Source: MGBC163016 sp964469815
GTDB taxonomy: Bacteria; Actinomycetota; Coriobacteriia; Coriobacteriales; Eggerthellaceae
Direction of reading: 5' to 3'
Assembly: GCA_964469815.1 (NCBI GenBank)
Contig: CAYXZC010000004.1
Location: 1 to 56,774 of the forward strand
Length of the DNA: 56,774 bases
The translations under genes and the position numbers were made by a program. The notes beneath the pieces were generated by a model. The model was given only the letters and a program-made list of their open reading frames with translations. It was not told the DNA's origin and made no database searches. Positions 25,080 through 34,200 of the stretch are shown here, in pieces; within the stretch, counting starts at the first letter, position 1, and each line of letters begins with the position of its first letter.

Positions 25080-27131
25080 ATGACCAAGCTTGTACGAAAA
25101 CTCCTTCCGCAGAAGACTTCCAGCAGCATCGCTCTTCATGTTGTCTTTTTGGCACTTGCAGCGGCAGGAGCGTATTTCGCGAGCTTCGCAACTCCGTTCC
25201 AAGGTTACTTCGACATCTTAATCATTCCCATCATCGTGGGAGTCGTTCTCTACTTTATATATACGTTCACTTGGCAGTATGTAAGAAGCGCGTTTTCGGA
25301 AGGCATTCTCAAAGTTGTCATCTGTGCGCTCCTGGCTATCTTTTTCTCGTGTGCTCTTGTGCTAGGAGCATGGTATTCCGCGGACACGGTTTATGGAAAG
25401 CCGTTGGAGTACATCGATGTTTTCACAGGAGAGCCGATCTGGGATGCATACATGCATTCATCTTTGCCCGATCCGATATCGTGGATGGATCTACTTGCGA
25501 TCGTTGTGAACAGCATCCCTATCTTCTTTGTGTGCGTTTATGCGATGAGCCTGCTTGACCGCATCTCTACTTGGGCGAACAGGTGGAAAGGCCAGTCAGG
25601 CTCAGATGCGGTCGTTGCTAGCGCATCCTATGCAGATACATCGAAGGAAGACAGCTCTGCGAAAGAAGACAGCTTTGCGCAGCCTTCGCGATCTTCGGCG
25701 CTTGAGAATCGATTCTCCCATCCGGTGAAGACCTACTTTGCCTTTGCAGGGATCTTGCTCGTGCTTTGGATCCCGGTTTATCTGGCGGCTTACCCTGGCT
25801 TCTTCTGCTACGACATGAGCTATGGCGACCTTCCTATGTGGCAGCAGTATTCTGTCTGGGAGTTCGTGAACCATCATCCTGTTATCCAGACCCTTGTCAT
25901 GGGATTCATAATCGACACAGTTTCGAATCTCACTGGATCATTCAACGATGGCGTGGCTGTATATGTGGCTCTACAGAATGTCCTTCTGGCGTTCGTGTTC
26001 GCAACCATGGTGTTCTGCATCGACCGCACGCTGCGATCGAAAGCATTCACCATCTGCACGCTTGCATATCTGGTGTTGAACCCGTTGGTGGTCATGTTCG
26101 TGGATTGCACAGCAAAAGATACGCTGTTCTCTGCATTCGTTGTGCTGAATGCCACGACATTGTTCGCTGCCATGCGTTCAGGGGTCTTTCGCAGCAAGGC
26201 CGCTTTCCAAGCAGCGGATACACGGTTTGCTGTACTGCTTCTTGCGTGTTTGGTCGTTTCAGGTGTAGGTGTTTGCATACTGCGCCTGAACGGGATCATC
26301 GCTTTCGTGTTGAATATCGTGGTCGTTGCGATCTGTGCGCGTGGCGCCTATGAGAAGCTCATAATGGCCGGTGCTTGCTGCGGAGCGTTGGTAGTATCGC
26401 TCTTGTGGCTTGGGCCAGGCTATTCGCTCATCAACGTGAAGGATAATCCATTGGAAGGGTCGTTCATATACAGCATTCCTTCGCAACAGATATCCTACGT
26501 GCTCGAGCGCGATAATGCCACCGAAGAGGAATTGCAGTTAGCCGAGGATCTGCATTACATCGGCGCGAACTCTTATATGCCGAAATTGGCAGACTCTTCA
26601 AAGGGAAAAGTTGCTGATATGTCCTTTGGCGAAGTGATGCAGCTTTATCTAGCTTTGGGCGCGGCTCATCCGCAGGCATATTTCTTCGTATTCATCGAGC
26701 AGACACAGGGTCTATGGAATCCTTATGCGTTGGATAAGGTATATCTTTGGGATATCTACGAAGATAGGGAAACGTCGCTCTTTGCATTCGATTGGGAACG
26801 TCCGGCTCATTCGGACAGCAAGTTCCCTGCACTTACAGATTATCTGGAGAAGGTGTCCACAGAGAATTTCTTGCAGCGCGTGCCCGTGCTCTCGCTGTTC
26901 GTAACGCTTGCGTTCTATTCTTGGCTGCTTTTGGCATTGATGGCGCGATGCGTCATAACGCGTGATCGCAGGGTGATAGGTGCGGCATCGCTTCTATTCT
27001 TCGTGTCCTTATCCGCATTCTTCGGTCCATGCGTTCTGGCGAGATACTACTTATGCCTGATATTCGGCTTGCCTTTGATGGCGATGCTTTTGGTGGCAAG
27101 CAAGAGGCAAGAGCAGCGCGATTGTGCGTAG
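25080..27131 (+). CDS. Multi-pass membrane protein, DUF6020/GT-C-like, paralog 1
   Basis: About 683 residues with roughly a dozen hydrophobic segments. A cytoplasmic-looking loop around 180-215 is Ser/Asp/Ala-rich. Residues ~250-330 carry GFFCYDMSYGDLPMW followed by NHHPVIQTLVMG, and later CTAKDTLFSAF; the paralog downstream has NVDLYHQIYQFFP, DHHPFFTTILYG and LTKDSTFTLFF at matching places. This pattern fits the DUF6020 family, thought to be related to GT-C glycosyltransferases that use lipid-linked sugars; activity is inferred. The frame is open upstream to 24999, but ATG 25080 with its adjacent -10 box is preferred. Confidence 0.7.
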   Translation: MTKLVRKLLPQKTSSSIALHVVFLALAAAGAYFASFATPFQGYFDILIIPIIVGVVLYFIYTFTWQYVRSAFSEGILKVVICALLAIFFSCALVLGAWYSADTVYGKPLEYIDVFTGEPIWDAYMHSSLPDPISWMDLLAIVVNSIPIFFVCVYAMSLLDRISTWANRWKGQSGSDAVVASASYADTSKEDSSAKEDSFAQPSRSSALENRFSHPVKTYFAFAGILLVLWIPVYLAAYPGFFCYDMSYGDLPMWQQYSVWEFVNHHPVIQTLVMGFIIDTVSNLTGSFNDGVAVYVALQNVLLAFVFATMVFCIDRTLRSKAFTICTLAYLVLNPLVVMFVDCTAKDTLFSAFVVLNATTLFAAMRSGVFRSKAAFQAADTRFAVLLLACLVVSGVGVCILRLNGIIAFVLNIVVVAICARGAYEKLIMAGACCGALVVSLLWLGPGYSLINVKDNPLEGSFIYSIPSQQISYVLERDNATEEELQLAEDLHYIGANSYMPKLADSSKGKVADMSFGEVMQLYLALGAAHPQAYFFVFIEQTQGLWNPYALDKVYLWDIYEDRETSLFAFDWERPAHSDSKFPALTDYLEKVSTENFLQRVPVLSLFVTLAFYSWLLLALMARCVITRDRRVIGAASLLFFVSLSAFFGPCVLARYYLCLIFGLPLMAMLLVASKRQEQRDCA

Positions 27132-27162
27132 TGAGCGATCCATTCGACTTCGTCCGCTTGTC
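27132..27162. repeat. Partial family C/E repeat
   Basis: GTAGTGAGCGATCCATTCGA begins just before this position, followed by CTTCGTCCGCTTG; the same junction (GTGGGCGATCCATTCGACTT) occurs after purH. Only the left half is present, directly after the stop codon of the first DUF6020-like gene. Confidence 0.5.
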
Positions 27163-27223
27163 ACACGCATCTACCTTCATGGAACTTATTTTGCTCTGAC
27201 CGCCTTGAGGAAGGCAATGGTCT

Positions 27224-27229
27224 TATAAT
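27224..27229 (+). promoter_or_regulatory. -10 box 6 nt before a start codon (leaderless)
   Basis: TATAAT, then CGATCT, then ATG. The -35 region is unclear and no ribosome binding site is present. The arrangement mirrors that of the paralog upstream. Confidence 0.5.
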
Positions 27230-27235
27230 CGATCT

Positions 27236-29254
27236 ATGTTGAAAGCATTCCTAAGATCATATCACGCTAAGGATTGGATAGCTCTTGCTATTGCATCGAT
27301 CGTGCTGTCTGTTTGCGGTGTCATAGGAGCGTCCTATTCGAAGACGTTCCTTGGTCCGTCGGTCACGCCATCATTCACATTTCTGTTCATTTGCATCGGA
27401 ACCGTGGCTTTTGCCGTTTTGCTGCTAGCGTTCAATTTGATACTGGATCTGTTGGCCGCTCGACGCTCGGCCCAAAGCAATTCGTTAACAGCAGAAGCAC
27501 CATCTAAAGCGCCACCGATAGAACACTCCTCCGGAGGTCATTCGCATCAATCAAGGTTCTCGAACATCCTGAACACCATCACCCCTTCTTGGAAGGCTAA
27601 GAGCATCGCCCTTTTCAGCGTCATCATGCTGGCGTTCTGGTCGCCGTGGATCATAGCGTACTTTCCCGCGCCGTTGAACGTGGATCTATATCATCAGATC
27701 TACCAATTCTTCCCGGATGCGCAAAACTACATCATCCCGTTCGGAGGCTATGAGCACAACATTCCGGTGGATGCATGGCTTGTGGATCACCATCCGTTCT
27801 TCACCACGATACTTTATGGTTCGTTCGGCTGGATAAGCGAGCAGCTTACCGGAAACTGGGAGGCCGGCATCTTCGCGTGCTCGCTGTTGCACGCCATCGG
27901 CTTCACTGTGGCATACTCGGCATCGATCGCGTTTCTCAAAGAATGCGGTTGTCCGAAAGGCCTATGTCTTGCCATCTGGCTCTTCTTTGCCCTCATGCCG
28001 TTCGTGGTCATCTGGTCGATCAGCCTTACCAAAGACAGTACCTTCACTCTTTTCTTCATCGGATACCTGATGATGATCTTCAATACGTACCGGACACGTG
28101 GCGAAATGTTCTCACGTCCACGTAACATCGTGCTGTTCGTGCTGTGCTCTTTGGCGCTGTGCCTGACCAAGAAGACCGGTGTTTATGTGGTCATAGTGGT
28201 GTCGATCGCCCTTGCATGGCGGTTCCGCCGCAAGAAAGGCGAAAAAGAAGCAAGCCGCATAAGTGCGAATGATGATGCAGGGAATCTTGCGGGTGAAAAC
28301 GTAACCGGTTATATGGGTGAAAGCGTAACCGGCTGTGCGGGTGAAAAAACCTCCACAAGCCCTTACGAATATGCGGGCGTGCAAACGGAAAGGGACGAGA
28401 AGCTATGGCAGCGTCCCTCCATCGTGTTTCTGGGAACGGGTGCAACATGCGCGATCGTGATGTTCCTGCTGATCCCGTTCCTGCTGTTTCCCGTATTGAA
28501 CATCCATCCGGGCGGCAAACAGGAGATGCTCGGATTGCCATTCCAACAGACGGCGCGCTACATTATCGACCACGGTGATGAGATCACATCTGAAGAACAG
28601 CTAACAATATCCAGAGTGCTCGACTACAAGGAGCTTGCGGAAAGCTATCGGCCGCGTGTTCATGATTACGTTAAGTTCCTGTACGATCAGGAAGCCACGA
28701 CACAGGATCTGATTGCATATCTCCAAGCATACTTTTCGATGGGACTGAAGCATCCCGAAACCTATTTCGACGCGTTCATGGCAACCGCCACTTTCTATAC
28801 TTCGTTCGAAACGCCGGTTTATATCACGCTTACTAGCAGCATCGATTATCCGCGCGACATTGCCTATTCGGATAAAGAGACCACCGAAGGCGATCCGCTG
28901 GTCATTTGGGCACCGCTAGAGGTAGCCGGATTCAAGGATGCCCTATGCAGCGCATATTATGCGGTATGCGATGCGCCCTTGATCGGATTCTTCTTGAAGC
29001 TGGCGCTTTATACAACATGGATTCCGGCATCGTTGCTGCTTTTTATGCTACGTCGCAATATCAGATTCAAGGGAATCTTGCTGCCTGGGCTGCTGTTGCT
29101 CCTGGTGTGCTTCATCTCTCCTATAGGAGCCACGCGCTACACCATCGCGCTCTTCGATACCATCATGCTGATCGTCGGCATGACCGTGTCCTGCGGTACA
29201 AAGCGAGTTTTATGTGGGCGATTGAAATCGCCCACTACGCAAATTGTCCTGTGA
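27236..29254 (+). CDS. Multi-pass membrane protein, DUF6020/GT-C-like, paralog 2
   Basis: 672 residues, many hydrophobic helices. It shares the NVDLYHQ / DHHPFF / LTKDST landmarks with the gene upstream and is a diverged paralog. A hydrophilic loop at ~345-385 contains a Gly-Glu-Asn-Val-Thr-type direct repeat (28297-28350). The last ~12 codons are made of a family C palindrome, so the C-terminus (after about CGRLKS) was supplied by the repeat. Likely a GT-C-type glycosyl transferase or related envelope enzyme; no substrate can be named. It lies just upstream of the secreted-protein genes. Confidence 0.7.
   Translation: MLKAFLRSYHAKDWIALAIASIVLSVCGVIGASYSKTFLGPSVTPSFTFLFICIGTVAFAVLLLAFNLILDLLAARRSAQSNSLTAEAPSKAPPIEHSSGGHSHQSRFSNILNTITPSWKAKSIALFSVIMLAFWSPWIIAYFPAPLNVDLYHQIYQFFPDAQNYIIPFGGYEHNIPVDAWLVDHHPFFTTILYGSFGWISEQLTGNWEAGIFACSLLHAIGFTVAYSASIAFLKECGCPKGLCLAIWLFFALMPFVVIWSISLTKDSTFTLFFIGYLMMIFNTYRTRGEMFSRPRNIVLFVLCSLALCLTKKTGVYVVIVVSIALAWRFRRKKGEKEASRISANDDAGNLAGENVTGYMGESVTGCAGEKTSTSPYEYAGVQTERDEKLWQRPSIVFLGTGATCAIVMFLLIPFLLFPVLNIHPGGKQEMLGLPFQQTARYIIDHGDEITSEEQLTISRVLDYKELAESYRPRVHDYVKFLYDQEATTQDLIAYLQAYFSMGLKHPETYFDAFMATATFYTSFETPVYITLTSSIDYPRDIAYSDKETTEGDPLVIWAPLEVAGFKDALCSAYYAVCDAPLIGFFLKLALYTTWIPASLLLFMLRRNIRFKGILLPGLLLLLVCFISPIGATRYTIALFDTIMLIVGMTVSCGTKRVLCGRLKSPTTQIVL
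29214..29235. repeat. Family C palindrome overlapping the 3' end of a CDS
   Basis: GTGGGCGATT (29214-29223) and AATCGCCCAC (29226-29235), loop GA. It encodes part of the C-terminus of the preceding protein. Relative to the copy at 24797 the stem has changed on both sides (GGTT/AACC to GATT/AATC) so pairing is kept. Confidence 0.6.
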
Positions 29255-29554
29255 GCATAACGCGTAGTGGCAGGATGATTTACTCCTTTGTCGTCAGCAT
29301 TTGTGAAGAGTTGTGAAGACGAAATGTTGTCGAATCGTAAGCCAATTTGTTGTCCAACGATCGCTCTTCCACAAGATGTTGTTGTCAACCTAAAAAACTT
29401 GGAGATTATGTGAAGAAACTGTTATGAAATTGTTGGGCAAAAGTGTAGGAAATGATGAATTTGCTTCCTGAAACTTTCCTGAAAAAGTAAATGATGATAT
29501 AAATAATACGGTTGTTAAGATGGTCATTGGAATTTTACATAAGGAGGATTGACC
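29255..29554. other. 300-bp leader region of the small secreted protein gene
   Basis: AT-rich relative to its surroundings. It holds a possible promoter, TTTCCT (29475-29480), 17 bp, TATAAA (29498-29503), and a consensus AAGGAGG (29541-29547). Upstream are direct repeats of TTGTGAAGA (around 29299-29325) and several TTGTTG/GTTGTC segments that might bind a regulator. No coding frame is seen. Confidence 0.5.
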
Positions 29555-30250
29555 ATGAAGGCTACAAAACTTTTGGGAAGCGTTGCTCTTACAGCTGCTC
29601 TCGCAATGGGAACCATGCCTGCTTTCGCACAGGCAACTGCTCCTACCGACTGGGAGAACGGCGTTGATCAGGGTATTGGCGGCGCAGGTGTTTCATCTAC
29701 CAACAAGATGATCACCAACCTCACCACCGACAGCACGAACACCAATCATAAGAGCGGCACCGGTAGCACCGCTGTCAAGGCATCTGTGTTCGATGCTGAC
29801 ATGCAGGTAACCATTCCGCTGCAGCTCTCCGTTGCTTTCGCATCCATCGGTTCTGAGCTCACTTGCCCGACTGCGGGTACCTATCAGATCATCAACAACG
29901 GCACAAAGGCTGTTAAGATCACCAACATCAAGGCTACTTCCAGCCAGTTCACTCTTGGCACCGAGTCTGTGGTAAAGGCTGGTCTGTCTTCTCCACAAGC
30001 GACACGTCAGATCGCTATGGTTCTTGACTTTGGCAACAACCAGAAGGTTGACCTGGGCGAGGCAATGGGTTGGACTCCGGATGCTGGTAAACTCAGCTCC
30101 ACTGGTGGCCCTGGCGATATCAACATCCCGGCTGGCGCTCCTGTAGGCATCAATGTTTCTGGTACCACCAACAGGTTCCAGACTCCGATGAGCGTTGGCT
30201 ATCAGCTTTCGACCATCTTGGACATCGTCTACACTGTTGAGACTGCTTAG
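29555..30250 (+). CDS. Small secreted, probably abundant surface protein
   Basis: About 231 residues. Signal peptide: basic start, LLGSVALTAALAMG, cleavage after AFA or AQA (~residues 22-24). The mature part is Thr/Ser/Gly/Asn-rich with alternating beta-type segments (VFDADMQVTIPLQLSVAF; YQIINNGTKAVKITNI) and no Cys, sorting motif or membrane anchor. The fold is unrecognised; it recalls beta-sandwich surface subunits such as WxL- or camelysin-like proteins, but no WxL motif is seen. A perfect AAGGAGG 7 nt before the ATG, a biased choice of GGC/ACC/AAG-type codons and a strong terminator suggest high expression as a single-gene transcript. Confidence 0.7.
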   Translation: MKATKLLGSVALTAALAMGTMPAFAQATAPTDWENGVDQGIGGAGVSSTNKMITNLTTDSTNTNHKSGTGSTAVKASVFDADMQVTIPLQLSVAFASIGSELTCPTAGTYQIINNGTKAVKITNIKATSSQFTLGTESVVKAGLSSPQATRQIAMVLDFGNNQKVDLGEAMGWTPDAGKLSSTGGPGDINIPAGAPVGINVSGTTNRFQTPMSVGYQLSTILDIVYTVETA

Positions 30251-30310
30251 TCTAAGATCGGTAGAAGCCTAGCTGTTCTGATAGAGATCTGAGCAAGAAG
30301 TTAGGACGGA

Positions 30311-30339
30311 GGGGCGGTTATTTCACCGCCCCTTTTTTT
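30311..30339 (+). terminator. Strong intrinsic terminator
   Basis: GGGGCGG (30311-30317), 8-nt loop, CCGCCCC (30326-30332), then seven T. It ends the secreted-protein transcript. Confidence 0.9.
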
Positions 30340-30358
30340 ACGGATAGCAAAAAAGCTG

Positions 30359-30387
30359 TTGATTGAGGCAGGCGCTCCTTGCATAAT
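30359..30387 (+). promoter_or_regulatory. Candidate sigma70-type promoter
   Basis: TTGATT (30359-30364), 17 bp, CATAAT (30382-30387), giving a leader of about 80 nt before the 195-residue membrane protein. Confidence 0.5.
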
Positions 30388-30476
30388 GTGGTGAAATATT
30401 CTTCAAACACTGTTAAAATGCCAATTACATCTATTGGTTGTGTAAGGAAACTTGCCTGAAGGACTGGACCTAAAAT

Positions 30477-31064
30477 ATGCCAAATACACAGAATCCGTCT
30501 CCAATGCCTGAAGTGAACATGCCCTACGCTCCTAATCCCCAGCAGCAACCGCCGGAGGAAGAGAAGAAAAAGAAGCGTGGCGCAGGTTTCTATATTGGAA
30601 TCATAATCGCTATCGTTGCCATTGTGGCAGCAATCGTCATAGCTATTTTCATGTTCATGGATTCTACCCAGTATCGTGGCGGTAGTTTAGGTCAGTTAGA
30701 TGGTAAAACGCAGGAAGAGATCCAGGCTGAACTGGATAGGGTTGTGCAAGAAGGCATGATGAGCATCTCCATTTCCAGTGTTGTGGAATTCGAGAACGGC
30801 ACATCGGAAGGCGAATGGAAGATCGAGAATTCGCCAGCCAACCATTATCTAATGCAGGTAGAAGTGGCCATCTCCGATACAGGGGAAGTCATCTATACCT
30901 CCGAGATATTGGAGCCCAACTATCACATTCAGTATGCTGCCTTAGATGTTGATCTCCCAGCTGGAAGCTATCCGTGTACAGCAACGTTCTTCGCTCTAGA
31001 TCCAGATACAGAGCAACTTGTAGGACAGACCGCTGCACGGGTAACTGTTATTGTGGATAACTAA
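30477..31064 (+). CDS. Single-pass membrane protein with exported domain
   Basis: 195 residues: a Pro/Gln/Asn-rich N-terminus, a KKKKRG stop-transfer-like cluster (~35), one transmembrane helix (FYIGIIIAIVAIVAAIVIAIFMF, ~39-62) and a ~130-residue outer domain with beta-type periodicity, ending VTVIVDN. The N-in topology is predicted from the basic cluster. The outer domain resembles an immunoglobulin-like or DUF-type beta sandwich (DVDLPAGSYPCTATFFALD); no family is certain. Its proline-rich cytoplasmic tail followed by a helix recalls the sortase gene at 42368 in layout. Position between the secreted protein and the giant surface protein suggests a role in the same envelope structure. AAGGA lies ~13 nt upstream of the ATG. 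Confidence 0.65.
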   Translation: MPNTQNPSPMPEVNMPYAPNPQQQPPEEEKKKKRGAGFYIGIIIAIVAIVAAIVIAIFMFMDSTQYRGGSLGQLDGKTQEEIQAELDRVVQEGMMSISISSVVEFENGTSEGEWKIENSPANHYLMQVEVAISDTGEVIYTSEILEPNYHIQYAALDVDLPAGSYPCTATFFALDPDTEQLVGQTAARVTVIVDN

Positions 31065-31284
31065 GCAGTACGCTGGCTAAGCCGGCTTGCTGTTGGGAAG
31101 TCTTTGATCCAAACGTTGGGCTTGCATAGATCCATATGCTCAAGCTGATCAGACGTTATGGTGCTAATAGAAGAAGGCTTTCCCAAATATCTTCATTCAT
31201 AACATTATCTGTGCTCTGCAATGTGCAGGAGCCGGAAGATCCTCACATTGCGATTCTAGATTTGCTGGGGAGCAAGAAGGAATT

Positions 31285-34200
31285 GTGGTGTTAACTATGG
31301 GGAAGTTACTTCATAAGATAACCGCCATACTTGTCAGCTCTTTTCTGCTGGTAAGCATGACGTTTATGGGCGCTTGGGCCTCAAGCGGCGCGCCTTCATA
31401 CACTCCGCCAAACAACGATTACACTTGGAATATGACCGGTGAAGGTGCAGGTGTAAGTGAAGGAAAGCCACACTATTATCATCCTGATTGGCCTTATAGA
31501 TTCAATGCGAGCACCAGTGTCAACGCTTTGGTATATGACAATGACTTCAAGTTCGTCAAAGCCAGCAATTCCCTGAACTTCCAAGACGCAGCAACAGCTA
31601 TCACGGAAACCGCTCCTGACAAGAACCCTATTGAGGCCTACCTCAAAGGCGGAAGCGGAAACTATTACGTTCAGTGGTCGGTAGTGGAAGGAACCGTTAA
31701 TCCCTCTACCGGTAATTTCGATGAGACCGGAACCCCTGTAACATTCACTGAAGAGCATCTTACGGGCATGCAACCCGATGCGGATGAGCTCTACAAGTTC
31801 ACCCATTCGATCACTGCTGCAGATGGTCTTGCCAACAACAAGATGTATAAGTATGTGATAACCGCATACAAGGAAGATAAGGATGTCTCGGCTACAGCCA
31901 CTATATATGTGAGCACTTTTGGCGACTACGCTTATAGAACCATCGGTGCGAATGATGTGGCAACAGCCATAACGAACGCAACGGGCTACATATATACTTC
32001 GGCCAATCCTGCGACTTTTGGTGCCGGACTGTTGCGTCAGGGCGATGTGTCTCCTACATCCGATGTGATCTCGAAGCTCATGGATTCCGCCGCCAATTGT
32101 GCAGACGGCTCCAAGGCGATAACCAAGCCCACGCAGCTCGAGATCTATAACATTGAGAACAAACCGACGGATCTGCCGGCCTATCTGTTCGACCTGGTCG
32201 TGCAACTGGAAATAGATAAGACTGTTCCATCGCTTGCAGCTTTGAATGAGGGCGATGAGGTGAAGGTCTATTGGTACAACCCGGAATCCGGCAATGTCAA
32301 GGAACTGACCGGTGTTGTTGCCATCGCCTATGATGAGGACGGCAACATAATCCGTGATGCATCGACCGGTGATCCGGTGCTTTGCGTGCAGACATCCATC
32401 ATGGGCGGCTCGGCCGCTATTGGCGCTTTCGCTATCGGATACGATTCTGCGGGCAAATACACGCTCGACACCGCTATCAGCGGAATGGGTCAGATAACCC
32501 CTTACGGTGCGAAGACCTATGCGCTCGAGATGCAGCCTGAATTCGCGCTATACCCGATGAGCGGCTATGAGCTCGAGTCGGTTTCCGTGAAGGTGAACGA
32601 CGACAACTACACTCCGATCCCGGCTAGTGATACCAATTTCATCAACGGCAATATGTTCCGTTTCGATCCGGGAACCTTCGGTGTGCGGGACGGCGATGCT
32701 GTGATCATAACGGCTAACTTCAAGGAAGCCGATCCACAGCAGGCTGCTTATAACGTTACCGTATCGCTTTCCGGTAGTGGAAGCGGTACCCTTTCGTTCA
32801 TCTCCGGCGCGGCTCTCGTCGGCGTAGGACCAAGTGGAGTGGATACGACGAATCCCGCCATGAATAATACAACCGTTGCCATGGGCGCAACGGAAGGTCC
32901 GATAAGCATGCCCTCCAGCGCCGGTGTCCTTCTTAACTTCAATCCAGGCGCGGGCTACCATGTGGATTCGCTCAAGATCAACGGTGTCGAATACGTTGTT
33001 ACGGGAACTTCATACTACATTTCAGCGCTCACCGAAGACATCACCGTTGAAGTGGTCTATGCCGATGGTATGACAGACCCCATTTCCGATGTTTCGGTTT
33101 CGGCATCTATCGAAGATGAGCCTAGCGGTCAGGATGCTGCGTTCATAATCGATCCCGATGATCCTTCGGTCAAGGTGAAGGCCTATTCTTGGAACATAGT
33201 TTCCGGTAGCGATATCTCTTTGCAGACCCAGGTGGAAACCGATTGGGCTATCACTTCAGCACTTGCCTATTTTGACGGTGTTGCCGATCCGGTGGATATG
33301 ACATCCTTCGTGAACAAAGGGCTCACCATCCAGAGCCTGCATTTGTTCAATGTGGTCTCTCCGGTGAAAGTGGAATTCCGCTACAAGCATGTGGACACCA
33401 CTCTTACCTTAGCAGTCGATGGACAAGGCGGCTCCATTTCTCCAGCCGGCAATGTCGATATGACGCAAGGTGAGCGTCTGCGTGTTGTGTTAACCCCAAG
33501 TTCTTCCAGCTATGTTTTGGGAACGCTTCGCATGGATGGCGCGAACATCACCGGTATGGCCACATCGCGCTCCAACGGTGCTTATTACACCATAACGGTC
33601 GTCAAGTCCGATACGCCAAATGCGAACGATGGCGTGTGGAAGCTTGATGATGGCACCACTGAAACCGATCAGGTCGTCTACATCAACGATCGCACGGCGG
33701 AGATCCGCGCTACATTCGATACGGTCGCCACCCCGGCACCGTCATATGCCACCATCCGCACATCGGTTGCGGGCATTGGCGGTGGCACCATCACGCCGAC
33801 CCAGATGATGAATCTGGGCGAAGACGCAACGGTCTACTTCTTCCCCGACAAGGGTTATAAAGTGAAATCCGTCACTCTTGATGGACGCGATGTAACATCA
33901 ACATTGCAAGACAACGATTCGAAGTTGGTCATCCCTGCCGTACAGGAAGACCACGATGTTGCGGTAACGTTCACCAATGGCGATTCCATAATCTCCGAGT
34001 GGACGAAGCATACCATCAAGCCGACTTCTTCTTCCGGCGGCTTCATTTCGCCGGAATCGGAAACGCTCGTATACGATGGTGGCTCGCAATCGTTCTTCTT
34101 CTTCCCGATGACGGGCTATGTTGTCAGCAAGCTCTACATCAACGGCAGCGAGATAACCCCAGCCGATGATCCTAACTATGTGGGCAACAGCTACAAGTTC

